64,000 nt of DNA, taken from Lota lota (taxonomy: Eukaryota; Chordata; Actinopteri; Gadiformes; Lotidae). Below, piece by piece: positions 54,062-64,000 of the stretch; the first letter of the stretch is position 1; the number at the start of each line of letters is the position of its first letter. Location of the stretch: positions 3,076,191 to 3,140,190 of the forward strand of contig JACYXH010000473.1 in NCBI GenBank assembly GCA_026745465.1. Direction: 5' to 3'. The translations under genes were made by a program, and so were the position numbers. The notes under the pieces are model-generated. The model saw only the letters and a list, made by a program, of their open reading frames with translations. It made no database searches and was not told the origin of the DNA.

Positions 54062-55526
54062 AACTTAATCAAATAACTTTACTCCAGGGGAAAATCCAGT
54101 GTTTCTTGATTGTTTGTACATATTAATTGCTATGTCTGTGTTGACACAAAAACCCAATCTTGCCTGTTAGGCAAACACACACAGAAACACATACATAACA
54201 CAACGAGTTTATCTTTGAAAAACGAGTTCAACACACACGCATGTAAAATATGCTTATACCTGCCTGACATAATCGACATTGAATTGCCCCTTTCTATTCT
54301 CATAGTTTCAATTCATCCACTTCATCTGATCACCTAATTTTCCACATATAAGGTTCTGTAAACATTTCACATGCTGTATGGCATCATTTAGTTGGCGGGA
54401 GAATGATGGGATGGGGTTAACGTTAATTAGGCTGCGCACCAAACCCGAAAGGCATGAAGAAAAACAGATCCTTATGGACCCTTAATCACCCACGTGACCA
54501 CGTGAAGAGAAAACCTGTCGGACCACCACAATTGTAATATGGTTAACAAAAAGGTTTAAATCATTGTGCTGTTCCCCCCCAACAAATCTATTAATTTCGC
54601 TGTTTGCGTGAACACCTGCAAATAATGTGCCGTAAGTAACAGGCAATCATGGTCGTTCATGGAAACACAATTACCCACGCACCGATCTAGTGCCCTCTGG
54701 AGTTTTCTGCGCCTTGCAGTTTCAGCACCACCGCGCAGTGAACGTCTACCATTACCTTGCCTACGCGTAAACTGTATAAATAATTAAAGGGAACTATTTC
54801 TATATCTTAGTAATGCTCATGTCTAAACTCTTGTACAAGTACACACCAACAGGGATCAGTCCATTATATGGCTATCCTCGGTGCAGTTAAAGTGTGCTAG
54901 CTCGATATTTATGCCTTTTAAAATGTATGCCTATCGTCTTTGAACCACCACTGCTAAGAAAGGATATAACTGCCACTGTCAAGTTTCATTCGGAAAACAG
55001 TCAAATACAGAACATCTGACCCATGTCTTGATGACTTGCTGTGATCTCTTTGGTAAAAATATCTCCACGCCCCTTCGGAAGCCACGTGTTTCTTTCTTTG
55101 CCGCATAGATCACGTGACAGGGATGGCTTACTTCCTGGACCACTTGTTTTTTTAAAACGATACATTCTGGACAAAACACATTCGTACGTTTGAGGGTTAA
55201 CGCTAATATACGTTAACGTTATAAACGTTAGATCAATAAGCAGGATTAGCTGTGGCGTTTGACTTGTCACAGTAGATCAATTGTGCCAAAGAAGATCTTA
55301 CTACGCGCAAAAGCAACTGTATGCTAACGGTAGCAAGGATAATCTCATGTCGATATTTTGTATTGGTGAAATGCCATTTGTAATAGACGAAAACTACGAA
55401 TAACTAGACTATCAGAAGCATTTACGGACAGAGATTGAGTCTTGTCTTTTTCTTACGGTAAGCATTTTGAAGTATTTTGACGTGTACGCTGTCTGCTGAG
55501 ATTTATTTTCGCTGACTGCAAGCAAG
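53137..55526. other. Intergenic region between crabp2 and scamp3
   Basis: It holds TG microsatellites at about 53806-53850 and 54010-54059 and a TC-rich, C-rich tract at 53620-53700. No exon was recognised. The last several hundred bases are probably the scamp3 promoter and contain repeated GTTAACG/CGTTA motifs at about 55196-55230. Confidence 0.45.
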
Positions 55527-56464
55527 ATGTCGAAGTACACAAGTTTTCCGGAACCATCCGAGGACCACAACCCATTCCAGGTGATCAGTACTAAAATGCC
55601 AGCGGTATCTAATTGTATTTCTATGTGTTGCTCTGCTTGGTGGATGGAAGCCAGTGATTCTGGTATTGTCATTTCTATTTATGTAATGGCAAGCATGCTG
55701 TTGCTCATATGATGTGGTTGATCCGCCGTTATGTTATTCCTACGTAGGCCTACCAATAAAGAAAACGACCTGTGTTATACATTTACATATGGTAGCCTAC
55801 ATTTCTTGCGTTTTCTGGTTTATTATTTAGGATCCTGCAGTAACACAACATAGCAGCAACACGGGATATGCCACACTGGACCTGTACAACCCATTTGACA
55901 ATAAAACTGGGGTAAGAACACGATCCTTGGGGATATTGAACGTGGTACAGTTTTAGAATGAAGAACCACTTAAAACGTCTCGAAAATGCTCCTATGTTTG
56001 ACATTGTGCCTTCATTACATCTTAATGCTGCACATCCCTAGGCCACTTCTCCCCTTGGGAAGGGCCATCCATCCATCCATAAGCTTTAACTTCCATCCAT
56101 CCTTTTCCAGCCCCCTCCTCCGCCATATGAGGCCACATCCCCCACCCCCCCCTCTGTACCTGCACAGACCCCCCCGAGCCGCACTACGCCCACCGAGGCT
56201 CGCAACTATGGCTCCTACACCTCCCAGGTATGTAGTATGCTGGACCCATGGTACACAGAATGGGTAGACTCAAGACTAGTATGTCATAAGGTTGCAACAG
56301 CAAAGTTCACTGTGTTTACCTGTGTGCTTAGCAAAGACAGTTGCTAGGCCACAAAAATAGAACAATGTCAAGTACAGTAAGTTCTCCTTTTTTCATATAA
56401 CCGCATCCAATTTCAATAAATTAGAATTATCATCCTTGTAGTAGTATAACAAAAAAGACTTATG

Positions 56465-56536
<72 letters not shown>

Positions 56537-59500
56537 CATAAATAAATAAAATTTAAAAGCCGTTGGGGCAAACCATAGAATTGAATGGAGTTCAGAGCAT
56601 AGCAGCATGCCCATTTGGCACCTATCTATTTGTGCAACTATTAGTGTGCTAAATAAATGTTTGTACACAGGAAACGTCCATAAACAACTCCGATGTGGCA
56701 CTTACTGCAGTCAAACCATTACTCTTAGTTGGCCTTAGTCATACTATGGTCCTAACACAGCCAAGCTAAAACATTCATACAAATCCTGCAACGTTTTCAG
56801 GCAAAGTGCAGACACACACACACACACGCATGCACTCTCACAATATTGATCTCACTACTATATACTCCATCTGTTGAATCCTGCTAGGATAAAAATTGCA
56901 AAAGAGCTACGTTACACAACAGCCCTTGGTTAGGCTGCATGCCCACTGATGGAGAAGCATGGTGTGTGGTTTGTAGCAGGCAGCGGTCAACGCTACAACA
57001 GCGGAGCTCCTGAGGAAGCAGGAGGAGCTGGAGAAGAAGGCCCGTGAGCTGGAGAAGAGGGAGCGGGAGCTGGAGTCCCACGGCCTCGGACCTGGAGCCT
57101 GTAAGCCAGGGGTTGCTTGGTTGTGCTGGGGGTTACAGGATATGTACAGTACAATGTTGAATGAATGAATGATGGTGATTTCATAGACCTCTTTCAGTCG
57201 ATGTCACGATTACGTCACAGCGATTGCTGGAGGCAAAACAAAGCAACAACTGGAGGCAAATATGAATAGTAGGCTCCACCAACTCTCAAAATTATGTCAT
57301 CTTGCGGTGTTGTTGAGTGCAAGAAATATAGTATTGTCTGATGGAGGTATGGATATGGGACTAAGGTGGGTCATGTCCACCTAATAAGAAATTGGGTATT
57401 TTTTATGTTTTCGTTTGCTTTGTGCTGTATCTATGGGATTCTATTTGGTAAATTCCATATTTCCAGTCCGGGCTTAATAAAGTACATCTTATTTTATCTT
57501 TATCTAGGTTAAGTAAAATCGTTTGTGTATGTTTTTAATTGTGGTGAGACTTTTTGTCTTCTTAGTTTGAACTTTTTATAATGTTTAACCATTTGAAAGC
57601 TGTGGAAAATGTTGTCTTTTGAAATGGTATAATAGAAAAAAATCTTTACTTCGCCCTTTGACCTTTTTTCTCCCTCGTGCCACCGTAGCTCGTCAGAACA
57701 ACTGGCCGCCACTGCCGGCGTTCTGCCCCGTGGGTCCATGTTTCTACCAAGACATCAGCCTGGATATCAGCCAGAGCTTCCAGCGCACAGTCACCATCAT
57801 GTACTACTTCTGGATGTGTGAGTTCTTCGTCAGCTATTACATTTATGGGGGAGCTTGGTGTCTCCAGCCACTATTGTGCAAACCATGTAGGCGGCAAGCC
57901 TTGTAGCAAACCAGGTTTGATTCCCCCCTGTGCTGCATGTCATTCTCCCCTTCTCTCTGTCTTCACTCTCCTCTCCTCCAAAGGCACAAAAGAAACTACA
58001 ATATATAATAAATATGTAATTATAAAAAACAGTATTTATAGTTTAAGTAGTATAAATGACTTATCATTTGCAACATTCCTCAGACTTTTTTATTGGGGCC
58101 TGTGGGCTTTCTCATATAGTTGATGGATCTCAAATCAAATGAGGTGTATGTGTTTCTGGTGCATTTCCACCATTTTACAATTTACAGCCAGCAGTCGGGA
58201 AAATGGACCAGGACGATGACTCGACAATAAGTCACCTCTGTTCTCTGTAGTGAGCTTGTTGTCATGATTGGAGTGCAGAAGGGTTGGAACTGTCTGGTTT
58301 GGATCCCTTGTACGTTATCTTAGTCATTTTAGAAAGTAAAACTATTAAATTATACCTTTATGTACTTCCTATTACTGTATAATACTTGGTGGATCAAAAG
58401 CGCATAATTCCACCGTTGAGAAATTGTTGTCCTCTTCATTGGCAGCTGCTCCCTTTGCGACCTTTCCCAGATTCCGTATTTTTTAAGCTCACCATCATAT
58501 TCCACCATCATGTGTCAAGGGTACACAGTGATTTTTTTTTTTGCTCATCACATCTAGGCTACACATACCTCAGCTTGGCTAGACATACACAAAAAGTTGT
58601 GATATATTGATACAGTGTAGGTCGAGATGAGTCTCCAGACATTTATGTACCAAGTGTATTCTATGTACATTTACAGTTGAACCCCAAGCACAAATATCAA
58701 GCACCTTATTGGGCAGGCCATGACGAGTACAAGTAGCAACGAAGGGTGTCAAATCAAACCTTGTTAAAAGCTGATGTAGTAATGTTCATGGATACACATT
58801 TATGTGTTTAAGTAAATGTAATCGTTCCATTGTGTTTGTAAAACCGATACGGTTAGGGAATGTGAATCGCAAAAAAGCAGCCAGACAATGTTATTGTTAT
58901 CCATTACATCTGTTATTTAGACCAAAACCAAAAAAGTAGTTTGAAATTATAGACAGACACGACAACCTTTTTGCTTCAGTTATTCCTCTAACGATGGTAT
59001 TTTGACATTGAAATGGGAAAAGAATGGCATGCATTTCTATGTTTATTGACCTTTTGAAGCACATCTAACATGTCTAACTACAATCTAGTGTTTAACTATC
59101 GAGCAAACACACATACTCTGTCTTGGCAGTCCCCTTTAACTCCCTGTTCTCTGGGTCTCTCTCCAGTCTGTGCTGCTACTCTGCTCTTCAACCTGGTCTC
59201 CTCGCTGGCAATGTTCATCGTGGACCCACAGGGCGGGGTCGGCCTGGGACTAGCAATTCTGTGGGCTCTTCTTTTCACCCCCTGCTCCTTCGTTTGTTGG
59301 TACAGGCCTGTGTACAAAGCCTTCAGGTGCGTACCATCGCGACCCCTTAAGGCCCCGATACACTTAAAACAAAATCTGCAATGGTATGGTTGCATGGACA
59401 AAATGGCTCCACATTGGACAGCTCATGATGAATCAGTTCGAAAGCAAGACTTGCTGAGATTGTGAGGGATTTTGTGCATTTCTATGACCACTCAAGCAGG

Positions 59501-61548
59501 GACTACAAGGACACTTAGATGGTAGTTAATTATTTGCTTCATTAAACTAACAGCCCACGCATCGCAGTGACTATATTGTACCCTGTCAAAATTGACATTG
59601 ACGACAACGGTTTGTCAGCCTATGCAAACACACCAATTTAGATTAAGTTGTAAGCATATCAAGGCCTTTCCAGTGTTTGCTCTGAAGTGTTTTCTCTTTG
59701 CTATCTTTACCTTTTTCTCTGTGCTGCACCTTTTAGGAGTGACAGCTCCTTCAACTTCTTTGCGTTCTTCTTCATATTCTTTGCCCAAGTGGTGGTCTTT
59801 GTAATCATGACCATCGGGATACCAGGATGGGGGTTCAGGTATGTGTGATATGATTTTTCCACTGTGATATACGTATGTAATGCCTCATATAAACATACAC
59901 CACAAAACACTTTCTTGAAATGTTAACATAGTCACAAATAACCTGATTATAGTCTATGGCTTGAGTAAATAATGTCAATCTGGACTTGGAGTGTGATCTT
60001 CAAAATTGGCAAATCACACTCTTGCAAACCCAATTTAGCAGACACTTGTATCCAAAGTGACTTAAAAGTGAGGCTGATAACATTCAAAACTGGAGTAAAT
60101 GTTTTGTTTTTGTTTTTAACTAGCAGGTGTTTCTGGCATGACTTGTTAAAAAAAACAACTTTATTTGAATACAAAGTTCTCTTTGTATTCTGTTCTCTTA
60201 TCTTCCATGTCTTGTTTGATCTTAAGATCAAACTAGTTATTCAAATTAAATAATTATTCAGCAAATGTTTATAGATTAATTTTTTCATTTGTGCAAGAAA
60301 CAATTGGAAAATGGTTTTTCTCTTGCCCATCATGTAAACAAAGAAGGGTACTTGCTATAACATGCCCTGTCTTGGAGTGATGGGTACTGTTTAATATAAG
60401 GATAACAGTCCTTATTTGTCTGTGTGAAGTGAAAAAACTTAACTACTGCATATACAGGGGCTTTGCCATTACTTAGGTTTGTGTCAATGCATCCCTGCTA
60501 TGTAATTCCTGAAACTTGATAAACTCGTACAGATTATTTTGGTCCAGGTAAACAACCAGGGGGTTATTTGTGTCCAAGTCAACATGCTCTTGAGTCCATC
60601 TGTCTCTCCCTCTCTTCGGTAGTGGCTGGATTGTGAGTCTGGCAGCTCTGAAGACCAGCGTTCCAGTTGGCGTGATCATGATGATCAACGCCATCTTCTT
60701 TACTGCTCAAACAGCCTTGGGTGTCGTCATGCTTAAGAAGGTACTGACGTTTATTTTCAAACATGGACATGTAATGCCCACGGATATAGTTTTGTTTATT
60801 TTTAACCCATTCAGTCCACTTTCAACTGATTAAGACATTGATTTGAATAAACCAGTGTCACACAGAACTTATTGTCATCGATTTTGGAATAATAAATATT
60901 CTTGGATTTATGTTACCTTTCCAATAGCTTTAATTGGTTTAATCAAAAAACTGATAATGACACAATAGTGGAGTGACTGGGGTGATCAACTAGAAATGGG
61001 ATGTTCTGATACAGGGAGTCCATTGCCTCCCTGTATCTCGGTGCTATTCCCAATGTCCACTGCCTCCCTGTAAACATCCTTGACCAAGGAGCCTTACCCC
61101 TACTGGCTCATAAGTGACATGTATCAATGCTGTAGATCAACAGCATTACGCCTTTGTAAACAAAATCTACCTGTGGGCACATTTTCCACATGCTCCGTCC
61201 TAATGCTCCACATGCTCCGTCCTATTAATTGAACCTGTGCCCTAGTGGTTGCCCCGTAAAGCTATCAACAGATAAACAGTCCAGTGAATGGCCTCCTGAC
61301 TCACATTACACATATCGGTTACACACACTGCCCTCGCACACAATGGGCCTGGCACCGTGAACAACTGCTCAGTGTATCAACTCCCTCTCCTTTCTCCCTC
61401 CTTCCCACAGGTACACTCTATGTACAGACAGACGGATGCCAGCTTCCAGAAGGCCCAGGCCGAGTTCGCCACCGGAGTGATGGCCAATCAGGTTGTGCGC
61501 CAGGCCGCTACCAATGCTGCCCAGGGGGCCTTCACTGGCCCTCGATAG
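55527..61548 (+). CDS. scamp3: Secretory carrier-associated membrane protein 3
   Basis: Nine coding exons: 55527-55580, 55831-55911, 56111-56227, 56980-57100, 57689-57817, 59167-59326, 59737-59838, 60623-60740, 61411-61548. They total 1020 nt, 339 aa. SCAMPs are four-pass proteins of post-Golgi and endosomal membranes. The cytosolic N-terminus has two NPF motifs (EH-domain binding: DNPFQ, YNPFD), a PPPPYE motif (WW/Nedd4-type binding), the SCAMP3-like [10 protein letters not shown] and a coiled coil ([19 protein letters not shown]). The invariant [14 protein letters not shown] and [12 protein letters not shown] segments flank the first two membrane spans. Two more spans follow, and the tail has [25 protein letters not shown] and NYGSY favour SCAMP3 over SCAMP1 and SCAMP2. 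The tail is shorter than in the human protein. Confidence 0.92.
56469..56532. repeat. TA microsatellite in scamp3 intron
   Basis: About 31 TA dinucleotides, preceded by TGTATG. Confidence 0.95.
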
Positions 61549-62836
61549 AGCCACATAGAGAAAGAGCAGGAGAGAGAGGGGAGGTGGCAGAGACAAAGAG
61601 ATAGTGCTTGGGTCCAATATGGAGTGGGCCCTTGATCTGCTGCCCATGGGATCTAGTTTTCCCTTTGAATTTCCCACCATACGGGTCCTTGGCATTTTTG
61701 TGTAGGGTCAAAAATACTGCCTCTTTGCGGGCAGCGAGTGATCATTGCTGGAGTCGTGTGTGTTTTGTAACTGTGTACAGGACAAGGTTTGCAAGTGATC
61801 AAGCCATTCATTTAAAAACAACTGGAATCACAGCAGCAATGATAGAAAAGTGGTGTTTAACGCTTTTAAAATATTTATTTTGAAAGCCATACGCTTTTAA
61901 GGTTGGAGTAAAAGACTTGTATAGTATTGTCAGACATGGTTTTTTTGACAACTGCTTATGGATGCAGGGTTTACTGGGTGCCAAGTAAAACAAGGTACTA
62001 TAAAGCCTTGGCGTTTTCATTTTTAAGATGAACTTGTTACACTATGTCTGGTTAGTATGGCAAACTGTTTATAAGAACCAAAGGCTGATACTGAATAATT
62101 TGAATTGTGATGTAATTATGTTTAATTCATAAGTGAATGGTTTAACTTTCTTTGGCTATTAACACTATGTTGCTGCCTGTACATATTAACACGTTGCTTT
62201 ATTATTTTTCCAAAAGAGAATGCCTGTGTACCATATTGCCAAAATGTGTTGTAGTCTAACTGCATATTAATGTACCTGTCGTTTTTGTTGTGATATCTGT
62301 ATTTTTTTTTCTGTTGATGCTGTTTGTATGTATTATGGTTGTTAAAGATTGCGAAAGAAAATTGGTTTGAATAAATAGATGACATGCTGAATTATGTTGC
62401 GTGTCCGTTTTTGACCTGAATAATTTAAATCGACAAATAATTTCCTTTCAGTTTGCAGTGATCAGATCTGAACAAGGTCTCCATTTTGGTTTAGTGGCGA
62501 CCTCTACGTACAGGATGCCCTAACATACAAGAAAACTTCCTACATAATTTTGGACCATTTCTGGGAGGCAGTAGCGGAGTAAAAATGGTGTAAAAAATAT
62601 CCCCAAAGATACTTATTTATAACTTCCTAAAATACGGCCTAAATTAAAAGAAAATCATGACTCCATACATTCTTCATAGCAGTCTTGTAACATTTAAAAG
62701 CGATTGGTCGATGTGTTTTAAGACAGCATGAACTATATATTTCGCATACACCAGATAATGTTTGGAGATAGAACTGTCCGTGAGCTGAGACCAGCCACCA
62801 TGCAGACGTCAGTGACAGGGTGGCGATACTGTGAAG
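61549..62836 (+). other. scamp3 3' UTR and short spacer to the next gene
   Basis: A poly(A) signal AATAAA at 62370-62375 gives a 3' UTR of about 0.83 kb. The remaining 450 bp, up to the next start codon, hold no recognised feature and probably include the promoter of the RNF115-like gene. Confidence 0.55.
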
Positions 62837-63701
62837 ATGGCGGAGGCAGCGGCGACACCACAACACCGGTTTTTCTGCCACTGCTGTAAATGTGAAACAG
62901 AACCAAAACTCCCGGTGAGTTAATTTGTAAGACTGTTATTGCACGACGTTATTTTCTAGTCTGGCCAGAATTTACGCGTCGGTTCAACAGTTTGTAAGCT
63001 CCGTCTCTGAAAACATTCACATGAAGTACGTTAGTAGCTGTGAGCTTGACTTGGATCCATTTAGAAACTATCTATACTACTTTGGTAAGAAGTCAGACGT
63101 CGTTTTATAACGTTAGCTGTAAGTATGTCATAAAGTGTACATAATGGTTTTGCTGTTTCACGATTTAACATTAGTCGGGATAAATCGGTCGATCCCATTG
63201 ACGTTGCCATATTTAGAAGCACTACGGCTGGTCAACTGTCAAACATGTGAGAATCAGGGGAAGGAGGTGCGCGCCGCATACTACGCATGCTAGCACGCTC
63301 CAACTGGCTTGTCGCGCTGTCAAACGACACTTTTAAACGACATATCTGTGACATGCTATTATAGGCCGGCATAGCCACGCGTGTGTGCGTGCGTGTGTGT
63401 TTTTTTGTGTTGGAGAGAAGACAGGATACACATGCTTTTGTGTTTTTTTTGGATTGATTTCAATTTAATACAATTAGTTTTTTTTTTGGTCAAGGATTTA
63501 ACATGTCCCCGGTGTGAATCTGGCTTCGTGGAGGAGGTAGACGAAGACTCAAGGTACAATGAACTGGTCTGCTCCTCTTTAAGGCTGCATGTACCCACTC
63601 TATATGTCTCTCAGAGCTATCTCCATTTGATCTTGCTCCCCAGCCTCCTGACGCAGAGTACGACAGAGACCAGTGAAGATACTAACCCCCTCTTGACCGA
63701 A
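62837..63701 (+). CDS. rnf115: RNF115-like RING E3 ubiquitin ligase, first exons only (runs off the window)
   Basis: Exon 62837-62914 starts MAEAAATPQHRFFCHCCKCE, with a GAAGATGG start context. Exon 63495-63553 gives DLTCPRCESGFVEEVDEDS. Together they form the N-terminal zinc ribbon (CHCC...CPRC) typical of the RNF115/RNF126 pair, which binds ubiquitin or partner proteins. A likely third exon, 63644-63701, gives LLTQSTTETSEDTNPLLTE. HRFFCHCCK and the chromosome-1q21-type neighbourhood favour RNF115 over RNF126. The catalytic RING-H2 domain would lie beyond the right edge. The third exon is the least certain. Confidence 0.75.
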
Positions 63702-63744
63702 GTAGGTCACCACAAAGATTCATCATTAGCAACAAAAACAAACA

Positions 63745-64000
63745 TATAATACATTTATTGATCCCAAAAATAAACAACAAAATAAAACGTCTGGTCCCTG
63801 TTCATGTGATGGCAGCTGCTGTTCAGGCAGCACATTTCGCTCCTGGCAGATCCCGTTGTTGCCGACACCAGCCCAGACCGCAACCATGGTGTCACCGCTG
63901 GTGAACGGGTAGGGGTGTCTGAGGTCTCCTCTCTCTCCCAGGAGGCGTCTACAGCGGCAACAGAGAGTGGGCGATCTGATCCGACCTCCCACCAACCTGG
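63745..64000 (-). repeat. Possible 3' end of a retroelement on the minus strand
   Basis: Read on the minus strand, the segment enters from the right edge and ends TTTTTGGGATCAATAAATG. A 'gggatcaataaa' tail is common at the 3' end of fish LINE and LINE-mobilised elements. The 255 bp upstream have an open frame without a recognised motif. It lies in the third intron of the RNF115-like gene. Confidence 0.35.

Overview
The window is vertebrate nuclear DNA, most likely from a ray-finned (teleost) fish. Genes are split into short exons with GT-AG introns. Fish-type repeats are common: a tRNA-derived SINE, non-autonomous DNA elements, a dead hAT transposase, long CA/TG/TA tracts and poly-G runs. Proteins match vertebrate families. 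The species cannot be told from the sequence. Exon maps below were built by hand from splice signals and conserved protein frames. In each fully mapped gene the exon lengths add up to a whole number of codons, except where stated.

Region 1 (1-9.8 kb, + strand) holds a cytosolic phospholipase A2 gamma-like (PLA2G4C-like) gene. Degraded tandem copies of its promoter, first exon and start-codon exon lie in front of it. One late exon carries three single-base indels. A foldback repeat sits in an early intron.

Region 2 (9.8-19 kb) is gene-poor. It holds an unrecognised minus-strand gene for a small membrane-anchored coiled-coil protein, a minisatellite, a decayed hAT transposase and a mobile-element fragment.

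Region 3 (19-36 kb) is the most striking part: two FCGBP-like (IgGFc-binding/zonadhesin-like) secreted multi-vWD genes arranged tail to tail. The + copy (1371 aa) has four vWD units and no N-terminal Fc-binding domain. The - copy (1812 aa) keeps that domain. The two share nearly every exon boundary, and one exon is about 98% identical over about 360 bp, which suggests gene conversion between inverted paralogs. They differ in the GDPH self-cleavage site of vWD1, in a matched pair of TIL cysteines and in one lost intron.

Region 4 (36-64 kb, all + strand) is a block whose human counterparts lie, from general knowledge, on chromosome 1q21-q23: a one-repeat ECM1-like secreted protein, PIP5K1A (632 aa), CRABP2 (142 aa), SCAMP3 (339 aa), and the first exons of an RNF115-like E3 ligase running off the right edge. 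Upstream of the ECM1-like gene lies a fossil copy of two PIP5K1A exons, flanked by direct repeats of about 330 bp.

No bacterial-type operons, CRISPR arrays, rRNA genes or canonical tRNA genes were seen.
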